From contig WGAW01000040.1 of the NCBI GenBank assembly GCA_015494675.1, forward strand, positions 1 through 21,569: a DNA stretch of 21,569 bases, in the 5' to 3' direction. Shown here piece by piece: positions 7,754-16,032 of the stretch (positions are counted from its first letter, which is position 1; each line of letters opens with the position of its first letter). The notes beneath the pieces were generated by a model that did no database searches, was not told the DNA's origin, and was given only the letters and a program-made list of their open reading frames with translations. The stretch is from Hydrogenimonas sp. GTDB lineage: Bacteria; Campylobacterota; Campylobacteria; Campylobacterales; Hydrogenimonadaceae. A program made the translations under genes and the position numbers.

Positions 7754-8811
7754 GAATGTTTCGCTATGTCTCCTGGCTCTACCTGCGCCACTTCTTTCTT
7801 ATAGCTTTCGCACTAGCCTTTTTCTTTGCCGGTCTCGACTATATGCAGAACGCTTCGAAGCTGACCGGGTTCAACATAAAAATTCTCTATATGTTTTACA
7901 AAGGTTCGTACGCTCTGAGCCTTCTATTTCCAATAGCGCTCGTTCTATCGATGATCGTTGCAAAGATGGCGCTGATACGATCGAACGCACTTGTCAGCTT
8001 TTACGCCCTCGGTTACTCCAAAAAGGAGGTTCTGCGCCCTTTTATCTTTGTCTCGTTCATATTGACACTGCTCTATATCGCACTGCACTTTACCACTTTC
8101 GTAAACTCCGAACTATATGCTAAGGCTCTGATGCACAAGAAACATAACCTGACCGTTACGCGCAATCTATTCGTAAAATATAACGACAGTTTCGTCTACA
8201 TATCACAGCTCATTCCCTCGAAAAAAGAGGCGAAAGATATTCGAATATACAGAATGCGCGACGGTGATCTCGTGCAGATCATCTACGGCAAAAGCGCCAT
8301 ATTCGACGGCAGCAGATGGCTCATAGCGGATGCGAAGATTGTGACCAAGCCCCATGTGGAGGGGCTCTCTTCCCAGGGGCTCGAAATAGAGCATAAAAAC
8401 GGAGTTCAGACACTTGAAGGGTTCAAGCCGAAAATTCTGACCTCCGTCTTCGAAGGGAAAAGATACTACACGATCCAGGATGCCTACGATGCGCTAAATC
8501 TGCTGATATCGCAGAAGCTTGAGACGTCGAAAGTCCGTTCGATTCTCTACTACATGGTCGTATCCCCCTTTTTCGCAATGTCTCTTGTGATCATATTTTT
8601 CCTCTCTATTCCGCCGCATGCCAGAAGTACCAATCTGCTGCTGGTCTCTTTCGTTCTAACCGGAACGACCCTCTTTGTCTGGGGTATCATTTATCTTCTC
8701 TACCGCATAAGCCTGAGCGGCGTAATATTGCCCGAGCTCGGAACGGTCGCCGCGACAGCACTGCTTGCGGCCGTAGCGCTCTACAACTATATGTTCAAGA
8801 CCGCCGGATAG
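7750..8811 (+). CDS. LptF/LptG family permease (YjgP/YjgQ), LPS export
   Basis: This family provides the transmembrane subunits of the LptB2FG ABC exporter, which extracts lipopolysaccharide from the inner membrane for transport to the cell surface. The 353-residue protein has the expected plan: three N-terminal membrane segments (about 13-33, 51-71, 98-118), a periplasmic beta-jellyroll domain (about 125-255), and three C-terminal membrane segments (about 265-288, 295-317, 328-348). The cytoplasmic coupling region NALVSFYALGYSKKEVLRP follows segment 2, as in LptF/G. I cannot decide between LptF and LptG; the partner subunit and LptB are not here. The start overlaps pth (ATGA). It is the last gene of the rplY unit. 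Confidence 0.92.
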   Translation: MRMFRYVSWLYLRHFFLIAFALAFFFAGLDYMQNASKLTGFNIKILYMFYKGSYALSLLFPIALVLSMIVAKMALIRSNALVSFYALGYSKKEVLRPFIFVSFILTLLYIALHFTTFVNSELYAKALMHKKHNLTVTRNLFVKYNDSFVYISQLIPSKKEAKDIRIYRMRDGDLVQIIYGKSAIFDGSRWLIADAKIVTKPHVEGLSSQGLEIEHKNGVQTLEGFKPKILTSVFEGKRYYTIQDAYDALNLLISQKLETSKVRSILYYMVVSPFFAMSLVIIFFLSIPPHARSTNLLLVSFVLTGTTLFVWGIIYLLYRISLSGVILPELGTVAATALLAAVALYNYMFKTAG

Positions 8812-8820
8812 TCAGATACG

Positions 8821-8882
8821 GAACGAAACAAAAAGGCAACGTAACGGCAGTCGAGGCGGTATGACGATCGGCTGTTTCGTTT
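8821..8882 (+). terminator. Possible terminator-like inverted repeat after the LptF/G gene
   Basis: GAACGAAACA (8821-8830) pairs with TGTTTCGTTT (8873-8882), nine Watson-Crick pairs plus one G-T, across a long 42-nt loop, and is followed by TTC. The long loop makes it an unusual terminator, but its place just after the operon end fits transcript-end formation. Confidence 0.3.
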
Positions 8883-8946
8883 TCATTCGTTTTGCATGAG
8901 AGGGCACCATATTTCGGGTGAAATCTCTACTTTAACGATTTTTTGA

Positions 8947-8971
8947 TAAAATACCCATATTTACGTAAAAT
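8947..8971 (+). promoter_or_regulatory. Tandem -10 boxes of the lysA-dxs operon
   Basis: TAAAAT occurs at 8947-8952, after a T-rich run (TTTTTTGA), and again at 8966-8971 (TTACGTAAAAT). Both resemble Campylobacterota housekeeping promoters, which rely on the -10 element. Predicted starts are near 8958 and 8977. Confidence 0.5.
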
Positions 8972-8993
8972 CCTGATGTTAGCCTTTTGCAAT

Positions 8994-9028
8994 CCACTTT
9001 TCGAAATCGGAGATTTCGAAGATAGTGG
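8994..9028 (+). other. Long stem-loop in the lysA leader
   Basis: TTCGAAATC (9000-9008) and GATTTCGAA (9012-9020) form a perfect 9-bp stem with a 3-nt loop GGA. It is extended by a second 5-bp stem, CCACT (8994-8998) with AGTGG (9024-9028), across a 1x3 internal loop. The length and exactness are unlikely by chance, and there is no T tract behind it, so it is not a simple terminator. Confidence 0.6.
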
Positions 9029-9116
9029 GATAGCGGGCAGGCCGGCTCCCGCAAATTCCGGGCTTTGACCGAAATAGCGCAGAGGTCGGTTTTCAGTATT
9101 GAAAAAATTTTCAGTT

Positions 9117-9121
9117 AAAGG
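9117..9121 (+). promoter_or_regulatory. Ribosome-binding site deciding the lysA start
   Basis: AAAGG at 9117-9121 lies 6 nt before the TTG at 9128. It is half of a perfect palindrome AAAGGCCTTT (9117-9126). Confidence 0.55.
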
Positions 9122-9127
9122 CCTTTC

Positions 9128-10330
9128 TTGATCGACTTCAAAGCACTTGCAGAGAAATATGACACGCCGCTGTACGTATATGACTTCGCGCATATAACAA
9201 GACAGTACGAAGAGCTGAAAAAAGCCTTCTCCGGAAGAAAGTCTCTCATAAGCTACGCCGTCAAGGCAAACTCCAACCTCTCCGTGATTTCGCATCTTGC
9301 CGAACTCGGGTCCGGTGCCGATTGCGTCTCGATAGGCGAAGTTCGCAGAGCGCTGCTCTCCGGTATTCCGAAGTATAAAATAATCTTCAGCGGAGTCGGC
9401 AAGCGAGACGACGAGATCGAAGAGGCTCTAAGGGAGGATATTCTGCTTTTGAACCTCGAGAGCGAAGCGGAGATGGAGCGCGTCGAAGAGATCGCGAAAA
9501 AGATCGGCAAAGAGGCCAGAATAAGCATAAGGGTAAATCCAAATATCGACCCCAAAACACACCCGTACATATCTACCGGTCTGCATGAAAACAAATTCGG
9601 TGTAGATCTCGAAACGGCCAAGCGTATGTATATACGCGCCAACAACTCCGGGCATCTGGACCCGGTAGGGGTACATTTTCATATCGGTTCCCAGCTTACC
9701 GAACTGGACCCGATAAAAGAGGCCGCAGCGATCGTCGCCGATCTCGTTCGCAGCCTGAAGGCGATAAAGATCGATATCCGCTTTTTCGACGTGGGCGGCG
9801 GGATCGGAATCGTATACGATGACGAGAAGACGATAGAGCCTTACGACTATGCCCAGGCGATATTTTCGGTTCTGCACGGACTGGACGTGACGGTCGTCTG
9901 TGAGCCGGGGCGCTTCATGGTCGGAAACAGCGGCTTTTTCCTGACGCGGGTGCTTTATGAAAAGGTCAACGAAGGGAAAAGGTTCGTCATCGTCGACGGC
10001 GGTATGAACGACCTTCTGCGCCCGAGTCTCTACAACGCCTACCACAGAGTAGAGGTGGTTGGCAAAAGCGGTGAGTGTAGCGAAGCGGACCTGGTGGGCC
10101 CGGTATGTGAAAGCGGCGACTTCTTCGCGAAAAGTCGTATGCTGCCTGCAACCGAACCGGGCGATCTGGTGGTTGTGCACAGTGCCGGGGCCTACGGCTT
10201 CGTCATGGCAAGCAACTACAATACACGCCCAAGACCGGCCGAAGTGGCGATCGTGGAGGGGAAAGAGCGCTGCATAAGGGCGAAAGAGAGTTTCGAAGAT
10301 CTTATCAGACTGGAGAAGATGTGCCTATAA
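9128..10330 (+). CDS. lysA: Diaminopimelate decarboxylase
   Basis: LysA is the last step of lysine synthesis: PLP-dependent decarboxylation of meso-diaminopimelate. The 400-residue length is usual. It is a fold-type III PLP enzyme: Schiff-base K46 in SYAVKANSN, HFHIGSQ (183-189), GGGIGI (223-228) binding the phosphate, EPGR (259-262), and C327/E328 in GPVCESGD, the cross-subunit active-site pair. Start TTG 9128 is supported by AAAGG six nt upstream and by the position of the first strand; no other suitable start was seen. First gene of a long operon; its end overlaps the following HAD gene by 10 nt. Confidence 0.96.
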   Translation: MIDFKALAEKYDTPLYVYDFAHITRQYEELKKAFSGRKSLISYAVKANSNLSVISHLAELGSGADCVSIGEVRRALLSGIPKYKIIFSGVGKRDDEIEEALREDILLLNLESEAEMERVEEIAKKIGKEARISIRVNPNIDPKTHPYISTGLHENKFGVDLETAKRMYIRANNSGHLDPVGVHFHIGSQLTELDPIKEAAAIVADLVRSLKAIKIDIRFFDVGGGIGIVYDDEKTIEPYDYAQAIFSVLHGLDVTVVCEPGRFMVGNSGFFLTRVLYEKVNEGKRFVIVDGGMNDLLRPSLYNAYHRVEVVGKSGECSEADLVGPVCESGDFFAKSRMLPATEPGDLVVVHSAGAYGFVMASNYNTRPRPAEVAIVEGKERCIRAKESFEDLIRLEKMCL

Positions 10331-11121
10331 AAGGGTTTATGATCGATGTGCAGGGAACACTGATCGACGATATCGACAAAAAACCGATCGCCGGCTCGTT
10401 GGAGGTGATAGCATCACTTAGAGAGAGGGGGTTCCCCTTTGTTCTCGTGACCAACAATACAAAGATGGAGAGTAATGAGTTTCGCTCATACCTGAGGAGC
10501 CTCGGCTTCGACTTTTCGGACGATCAGTATCTCGACCCCCTTATGGTGCTTGAAGAGAGATTGCCCCCGTGTCCGGTCGCTGCCTATGGAACGGAGCCCT
10601 TTTTGAGAGTGTTGCGGCTGCGCGGCTACAGGCTCGAGTATGACTCTCCGGAAGCCGTACTTGTCGGCATAAAGGAGGATTTTTGCAACGATGAGTTTGC
10701 GACAATGATAGAGGCGCTTCTGCGAGATGCCAGGCTCGTCGGCATGCATGAGACCTCGCTTTACTCCAAAAACGGCCGCAGGTATCCGGGTGTCGGAGCG
10801 CTGCTTAGGATGCTCTCTTTTGCAACAGGGCGCGGATACGATGTCGTGGGAAAACCGAGCTACGGCTTCTATGGCGAGGCTATGCGCAGACTTAAGGCGC
10901 AGAGGGGGTCCATAGAGCCGGATAGCGTCGTCATGATCAGCGACGATCTGGTCGGAGATCTGAAGGGAGCCAAAGAGATGGGTATGCGTACCGCTCTGGT
11001 TCTGAGCGGAAAGGTGGCCTCCGTCGAAGAGGTAGAGGAGCAGTTGAAGCAGGTGGAGCCGGAGTGGGTCTGCGCCGATGTAACGGAGTGGTTTAAATCT
11101 TACGAAAGAGGTGCCGCATGA
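10321..11121 (+). CDS. HAD-superfamily subclass IIA protein (LHPP/NagD-like), atypical motif I
   Basis: This is a 266-residue HAD-fold protein of the IIA class, which carries its cap between motifs II and III. Motif I is DVQGTL: nucleophile D9 is present but the general acid/base position (second Asp of DxD) is Gln 11. Motif II is VLVTNNT (T44), motif III lysine K178 in VVGKPS, motif IV SDDLVGD (207-213), supporting an intact Mg-binding site. Closest plan by eye is LHPP/HDHD2, which also deviate at this position (Ser or Asn). Substrate unknown. GTG 10321 is supported by GGAG (10312-10315), 5 nt away. It overlaps lysA by 10 nt and pheA by 4 nt, so it is firmly embedded in an amino-acid operon; a gene with HAD annotation sits at the same place in C. 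jejuni (Cj0315, from memory). Confidence 0.88.
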   Translation: MPIKGFMIDVQGTLIDDIDKKPIAGSLEVIASLRERGFPFVLVTNNTKMESNEFRSYLRSLGFDFSDDQYLDPLMVLEERLPPCPVAAYGTEPFLRVLRLRGYRLEYDSPEAVLVGIKEDFCNDEFATMIEALLRDARLVGMHETSLYSKNGRRYPGVGALLRMLSFATGRGYDVVGKPSYGFYGEAMRRLKAQRGSIEPDSVVMISDDLVGDLKGAKEMGMRTALVLSGKVASVEEVEEQLKQVEPEWVCADVTEWFKSYERGAA

Positions 11122-12179
11122 GCCTTGAAGAGCTGAGAAAGCAGATTGACGAGATAGACGACAGGTTGCTGGAGCTGCTCAACAGGCGCATAAGTATTGT
11201 TCAGAAGGTAGGTGAACTCAAGCATAGAACTGGCGCGTCCATCTACAGGCCCGAGCGTGAGAAGGCGATAATAAAGAGACTGGTCGAGAGAAACGGCGGC
11301 CCTCTTACGGAGGCGGCGATAGAGGCGATTTTCCTGGAGATTTTTGCGGTCGCCAGAAACTTTGAACAGCCGCAGCGCGTCGCATATCTGGGCCCGGAAG
11401 GGAGCTTTACGCATCAGGCCGCCGAAAACCGTTTCGGTGCCATGAGCGAATATATTCCCCTTCACTCAATTCCGGCCGTTTTCAAAGCGGTCCATGCCGA
11501 CAGGGCACGCTTCGCCGTTGTTCCTATAGAGAACAATACCAACGGCTTCGTCGGCGAAACGCTTGACGAACTTGCCAAGAGCGATCTTAAAATAGTGGCC
11601 GAACTATACCTGCCCATACACCACTCTTTCGTTACCAAAGCGCACCATCTGCATCAGGTAAAGAGGATCTACTCCAAAGATATAGCGTTCAACCAGTGCA
11701 GAAGCTTTTTGCTCGAACATGAGCTCGACACCGTGGAGTACGTTCCGGTCGAGTCTACAGCCAAAGCCGCAAGACTGGCCGCGAACGACAGCGAGAGTGC
11801 GGCTATCTGTTCGCACATAGCCGCCAAACTCTACAAAGTGCCGGTAATGTTCGAAAACATAGAGGATAACCATAGGAACAGAACCCGCTTCATTATTCTG
11901 AGCGACTTCGAAAACGAGCCGAGCGGATCGGACAAAACCTCCATTCTCGCGAAGCTTTCTGACAGACCCGGAAGTCTATACGAGTTTCTGCGTAGTTTCC
12001 ACGAAGCCGGCATCAACCTCAAAAAGATAGAGAGCAGGCCCGCATCTTTGGAGGCGGAGTTCGACTACTGGTTCTATATCGATTTCGAGGGCCATAAGGA
12101 TGAGCCGGCTATCAGGGAGGTCCTGCTCAAACATAAAGAAGAGATCAAATATCTGGGCAGCTATGTCCAGAACGGTTAA
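11118..12179 (+). CDS. pheA: Bifunctional chorismate mutase / prephenate dehydratase
   Basis: This converts chorismate to prephenate and then phenylpyruvate. In 353 residues it carries an AroQ chorismate mutase helix bundle (about 1-85: [19 protein letters not shown], then [13 protein letters not shown]), a prephenate dehydratase domain (about 86-265: [24 protein letters not shown], and the catalytic TRF at 256-258), and a C-terminal ACT domain (about 272-353). The ACT domain has GSL (285-287) and ESRP (305-308), the elements that bind phenylalanine, so feedback inhibition is expected. Start ATG 11118 overlaps the HAD stop (ATGA). hisC follows after 8 nt. Confidence 0.97.
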   Translation: MSLEELRKQIDEIDDRLLELLNRRISIVQKVGELKHRTGASIYRPEREKAIIKRLVERNGGPLTEAAIEAIFLEIFAVARNFEQPQRVAYLGPEGSFTHQAAENRFGAMSEYIPLHSIPAVFKAVHADRARFAVVPIENNTNGFVGETLDELAKSDLKIVAELYLPIHHSFVTKAHHLHQVKRIYSKDIAFNQCRSFLLEHELDTVEYVPVESTAKAARLAANDSESAAICSHIAAKLYKVPVMFENIEDNHRNRTRFIILSDFENEPSGSDKTSILAKLSDRPGSLYEFLRSFHEAGINLKKIESRPASLEAEFDYWFYIDFEGHKDEPAIREVLLKHKEEIKYLGSYVQNG

Positions 12180-12187
12180 GGAATAGA

Positions 12188-13297
12188 ATGAAATTCAATC
12201 CGGTTATCGAGCATCTTAAAACTTACGAGCCCGGCAAGCCGATAGAGCTCGTCGTACGGGAGTTCGGCATAGAGCCGTCGCAGATAGTCAAGCTCGCCTC
12301 AAACGAAAATCCGTACGGATGCAGCCCCAAAGCGGCGAAAGCGGTACGGGAGGCCGCAGAGCTGATGTACCGCTACCCGGACGATACGATGACGGGGTTG
12401 AAAAGTGCGCTTGGTGCCCGTTTCGGAGTTGAGAACGACAACTTGATCATCGGTGCCGGCAGTGACCAGGTGATCGAATTGGCATGTAGAGCGAAACTTT
12501 ACGGCGGAGCGAAGATTCTGCAGAGCGAGATAACTTTCGCGATGTACCAGATATACGCGGCCCAGTGCGGAGCCTCTATCGTCAAGGCGCCGGGAGTCGC
12601 ACACGATCTCGATGCCATGTTTGATCTCTACAGAGAGCATAAACCGGAGATAATTTTCGTATGTGCGCCCAACAACCCGACCGGAGACTGTCTTGACAGG
12701 GTAGATATAGAGAATTTCATAGACGCGATAGATAGAGATACCCTTGTCGTCCTCGACGGGGCCTACCAGGAGTATGCGGCTTACAAAGATGGCTTGAAAG
12801 CGCTCGATCCCGCAGCCATGATAGCGAAATTTCCCCATCTTCTCTATCTGGGGACCTTTTCTAAGGCGTACGGACTCGGGGGTATGCGTGTCGGTTACGG
12901 CATCGCGGACGAGGAGATCATCAGAGGACTCTACAAACTGCGGCCGCCGTTTAACGTTACGACTCTGAGCCTGATAGCGGCCGAAACGGCTCTCACGGAT
13001 GAGGAGTTCGTGCAGATGACGCTTGAAAGCTGTTTCGAGCAGATGCAGAGGTATGAAGCTTTTGCGGAAAAGTTAGGCATAGGGCTCATAGAGAGCTATA
13101 CAAATTTCATAACCTATCTGCTCGAAGGCGTAGCCGACTCTACGGAACTAAGCGATGCGCTGCTTCGAAGAGGGATCATCGTTAGGGATTTGAAGGGCTA
13201 CGGCATCAATGCCATACGGATCACGATCGGCAAACCGGAGGAGAACCTCCGCTTTTTCGAAGAGATGGAGCGACTGCTCGATAGTGGGGAAAAATGA
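12188..13297 (+). CDS. hisC: Histidinol-phosphate aminotransferase (possibly also aromatic aminotransferase)
   Basis: HisC converts imidazole-acetol phosphate to histidinol phosphate with glutamate. The 369-residue sequence is a fold-type I aminotransferase: ASNENPYG (37-44), NNPTG (162-166), D190 and Y193 in [12 protein letters not shown] lysine K226 in [16 protein letters not shown], and R234. The ASNENP and GLGGMRVGY forms are typical of HisC. AAGGA (12178-12182) lies 5 nt before ATG 12188. It sits directly after pheA and no other histidine gene is nearby, so a second role in transaminating phenylpyruvate is plausible; this is inference from position. Its stop overlaps fliF (ATGA). Confidence 0.94.
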   Translation: MKFNPVIEHLKTYEPGKPIELVVREFGIEPSQIVKLASNENPYGCSPKAAKAVREAAELMYRYPDDTMTGLKSALGARFGVENDNLIIGAGSDQVIELACRAKLYGGAKILQSEITFAMYQIYAAQCGASIVKAPGVAHDLDAMFDLYREHKPEIIFVCAPNNPTGDCLDRVDIENFIDAIDRDTLVVLDGAYQEYAAYKDGLKALDPAAMIAKFPHLLYLGTFSKAYGLGGMRVGYGIADEEIIRGLYKLRPPFNVTTLSLIAAETALTDEEFVQMTLESCFEQMQRYEAFAEKLGIGLIESYTNFITYLLEGVADSTELSDALLRRGIIVRDLKGYGINAIRITIGKPEENLRFFEEMERLLDSGEK

Positions 13298-15003
13298 ATT
13301 TCAAAGATCTGGCAACACAGCTTACTCGTCTTTATGAGCGGCTAAATCGTGCGCAAAAACTCGTAATACTCGGGACGCTGATTGCCGTAATCGGTTTTGT
13401 CGTCTTTCTGGTGCTTTACACATCATCCTCGCGAAATTCCGACTATGCCGTTCTGTTCGATCACCTGAGCAGCAAGGATGCGGCACTCGTGATACAGGAG
13501 CTCGAAAAAGAGGGTGTTCCCTACAAGATTCCGAAAGACGGTGTCATAGAAGTACCTCGTGACACGGTTTACAAGGTAAGGATCGATGTCGCATCGCAGG
13601 GGATTCCGAAAGAGAGTCATGTCGGATTCGAACTGTTCGATACACAGCAGTTCGGCTCTACGGATTTCGATCAGAAAGTAAAGTTTTTAAGGGCACTGGA
13701 AGGGGAGCTATCCAGGACGATTCAGAGCCTTCAGCCAATTGAGAGCGCATCGGTGCACCTCGCACTGCCCAAAGAGAGCGTCTTTGTCTCGAAATCGACA
13801 CCACCCAGCGCTTCGGTAGTGGTGAAAACGGTTGAGGGAATGCGTCTTACCAGAAAGCAGATAACCGGTATAAAGAATATTGTGGCTGCCGCGGTCGCTA
13901 ACCTCTCCCCGCAAAATGTGAAAGTTGTCAACGAATATGGAGAGCCGCTTAATGAAGCCGGTGCGGAAGGCGTGGACGGAGATCTTGCGAAGCTGCAGAT
14001 AGAGTATAAGAACCGATACGAATCCGCATACGAGAGAAAGATCGTAAATATACTCGCACCCTTTATCGGCTCCAAAGATAGAGTGGTTGCCAAGGTGACG
14101 ATAGATTTCGACTTTTCACAAAGAGAGAGCGTGCAAGAGCGGTACGACCCTGAAAACGTAGTCAGAAGCGAACAGAGTATGGAGGAGAAGAGAGAGGGTG
14201 CTGCTCCGGCGCAGACCGGAGGGGTTCCGGGTGCAGTGAGCAATATCGGTCCGGTGCAGGGAATAGAGTCCTCTTCGCAAAAGGAGAAGTATCAGAAGTC
14301 CACTACAACCACCAACTATGAGATCTCGAAGACCGTTTCGAACATCAAGGGCCCGTTCGCGACCATCAAACGGGTAACGGCTGCCGTAGTGGTCGACGGT
14401 AAATATATACCGTCCGAAAACGGGGGTTTGCAGTATACACCCAGAGCGCCGGAGGAGCTGGACAAAATCGCATCACTCGTAAAGCAGGCGATAGGTTTCG
14501 ACAAAAACCGCGGAGATGAGGTGAGCGTCTCCAATTTCAAGTTTGAATCTGTGGCGAAACGGATGGAGCCCAATGCCTACAGATCGGCCGTATCGACGTT
14601 TTACTCCTATATAGAGCCGATCATGCCGATATTGAAGTATCTGCTACTGGCACTGGTGCTCTTCTTCTTCTATAAAAAAGTGATCGTTCCGTTCAGCGAA
14701 CGAATGATGGAGATTCCCGTACAGGAGACGACGGAAGGGGAGCCGGTTCTGAGTCTCGGCGAGGAGGAGCACGAGTCGCTGACGGAGAAGTTTACGGAAA
14801 TGCGAAAGAAGGTCGAGGAGCAGCTTGGGCTCACCGAAGAGTTCAGCGAAGATGAACTAAAATACGATATATTGCTTGAAAAGATAAAAGAGATGGCCGA
14901 GGAGAAGACCGACGAGTTCGCGGCACTAATAAGTGCCCTGATCCGTGACGAGAACGAGATGGAGCAGAGTGCGGCAGGCAAGATCAAGAAGGAGGGCTCG
15001 TGA
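13294..15003 (+). CDS. fliF: FliF, flagellar MS-ring protein
   Basis: FliF forms the inner-membrane MS ring, the base of the flagellar motor and export gate. In 569 residues it has a short cytoplasmic N-terminus, a first membrane helix (about 23-43), periplasmic ring-building motifs homologous to secretin-associated YscJ (about 46-220: [16 protein letters not shown]), a second FliF domain (about 235-430) with a Gly/Ser/Gln-rich segment near 300-330, a second membrane helix (about 443-463), and an acidic cytoplasmic tail. The last 50 residues ([21 protein letters not shown] region) are the expected FliG-binding part. Starts at ATG 13294 overlapping hisC and ends overlapping fliG (GTGA at 15000-15003), consistent with coupled production of ring and rotor. 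Confidence 0.97.
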   Translation: MNFKDLATQLTRLYERLNRAQKLVILGTLIAVIGFVVFLVLYTSSSRNSDYAVLFDHLSSKDAALVIQELEKEGVPYKIPKDGVIEVPRDTVYKVRIDVASQGIPKESHVGFELFDTQQFGSTDFDQKVKFLRALEGELSRTIQSLQPIESASVHLALPKESVFVSKSTPPSASVVVKTVEGMRLTRKQITGIKNIVAAAVANLSPQNVKVVNEYGEPLNEAGAEGVDGDLAKLQIEYKNRYESAYERKIVNILAPFIGSKDRVVAKVTIDFDFSQRESVQERYDPENVVRSEQSMEEKREGAAPAQTGGVPGAVSNIGPVQGIESSSQKEKYQKSTTTTNYEISKTVSNIKGPFATIKRVTAAVVVDGKYIPSENGGLQYTPRAPEELDKIASLVKQAIGFDKNRGDEVSVSNFKFESVAKRMEPNAYRSAVSTFYSYIEPIMPILKYLLLALVLFFFYKKVIVPFSERMMEIPVQETTEGEPVLSLGEEEHESLTEKFTEMRKKVEEQLGLTEEFSEDELKYDILLEKIKEMAEEKTDEFAALISALIRDENEMEQSAAGKIKKEGS

Positions 15004-16031
15004 GTGTACAGTTGACGCCTCAGCAGCAGGCACAGCTCGAAGAGTTGTCTATGGCCGAAAAGGTAGCCATTTTGCTGATACAGCTCGGAGAGGATGTGAC
15101 GACCAACATTTTCGCACATCTGGATGTGGAGTCAATTACCGAAATATCGAAGTTCATAGCGATGGCCAAAACGATAGACAAACCGGTCGCTATGGCGATA
15201 CTGGAGGAGTTTTATGCGATAATGCAGTCCAACCAGTATCTGAGTACCGGCGGCCTGGAGTATGCCAAAGAGATACTTTACAAAGCTCTCGGGCCGGAAG
15301 AGGCCAAGAAGATAATCGAGAGGCTCTCGAAGACGATGCAGAGTAGCCAGAACTTCAGTTTCCTTTCCAAAATCAAGCCGCAGCAGCTGGCGGATTTCAT
15401 TGTCAACGAGCATCCCCAGACCATCGCCCTTATACTCGCCCATATGGATCCGAGCGATGCGGCCAACGTTTTGAGCTTCTTCGAAGACGATCTTCGTGCG
15501 GAGATCGCGATGCGGATGGCGAACCTCGGAGACATCTCTCCACAAATCATCAAGCGCGTCTCCACCGTTTTGGAGAACAAACTCGAGTCGCTGGCCAGTT
15601 ACAAGGTGGAGGTGGGCGGACCGAGAGCCGTCGCAGACATCTTTAACCGTCTGGGGCAGAAGGCGGCCAAATCTACTCTTGTGCAGATAGAGCAGCTTGA
15701 CGAGCAGCTTGCCAGTGCGATCAAAGAGATGATGTTCACATTCGAAGATATAGTCAATCTCGACAACAACGCCATAAGAGAGATATTGAAAGCGGTGGAC
15801 AAGAAAGATCTTATGCTCGCTTTGAAAAGTGCACCTGTGGAGCTCAAGGAGCGCTTTCTCTCCAATATGTCCCAGCGTGCCAGGGACACCTTCGAGGAGG
15901 AGATGCAGTTTATGGGAGCCGTCAAGGTCAAAGAGGTCGAAGGGGCGCAGAGAAAGATTGTAGAGGTTGTACAGAAACTGGCTGAAGAGGGAGTGGTCAG
16001 TATCGGTGAGGCAGAGGAGATGATAGAGTAG
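15000..16031 (+). CDS. fliG: FliG, flagellar motor switch / rotor protein
   Basis: FliG sits on the cytoplasmic face of the MS ring, interacts with MotA to make torque, and with FliM to change direction. It is 343 residues. The N-terminal FliF-binding domain contains KVAILLIQLGED; the middle domain has the EHPQ motif (137-140) in NEHPQTIALILAHM; the C-terminal domain carries the switching element MFTF (245-248) and the charged torque helix NAIREILKAVDKKDLMLALK. Start GTG 15000 is preceded by a very strong AAGGAGG (14989-14995), only 4 nt away. It overlaps fliF by 4 nt, and fliH begins one base after its stop. Confidence 0.97.
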   Translation: MSVQLTPQQQAQLEELSMAEKVAILLIQLGEDVTTNIFAHLDVESITEISKFIAMAKTIDKPVAMAILEEFYAIMQSNQYLSTGGLEYAKEILYKALGPEEAKKIIERLSKTMQSSQNFSFLSKIKPQQLADFIVNEHPQTIALILAHMDPSDAANVLSFFEDDLRAEIAMRMANLGDISPQIIKRVSTVLENKLESLASYKVEVGGPRAVADIFNRLGQKAAKSTLVQIEQLDEQLASAIKEMMFTFEDIVNLDNNAIREILKAVDKKDLMLALKSAPVELKERFLSNMSQRARDTFEEEMQFMGAVKVKEVEGAQRKIVEVVQKLAEEGVVSIGEAEEMIE

Positions 16032-16032
16032 C

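Larger units (their letters stand above)
8812..9127 (+). other. 316-nt intergenic region: structured leader upstream of lysA
   Basis: This is the only gap above 300 nt. No convincing protein gene was found. In order it contains a long-loop inverted repeat (8821-8882), tandem -10 boxes (8947-8952 and 8966-8971), a long hairpin (8994-9028), a short GC-rich hairpin (GCGGG 9033-9037 with CCCGC 9048-9052), a weak ACCGA/TCGGT pair (9068-9072 with 9086-9090) followed by TTTT, a TGAAAA/TTTTCA palindrome (9100-9113), and the lysA ribosome-binding site. A transcript from these promoters would have a leader of 150-170 nt, far longer than the other leaders in the window. It could be a cis-regulatory leader, a small RNA, or an interspersed repeat. 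Confidence 0.55.

Noticed and set aside
9100..9113. TGAAAA/TTTTCA palindrome as a terminator before lysA
   Set aside because: AT-only stem with a 2-nt centre is too weak, and it lies in the probable lysA leader.
8927..9295. Minus-strand open frame of 122 codons covering the intergenic region before lysA
   Set aside because: It runs into the start of lysA, lacks a ribosome-binding site, and the part inside the gap is mostly inverted repeats. If the DNA is a dispersed repeat, similar false proteins may be annotated elsewhere.
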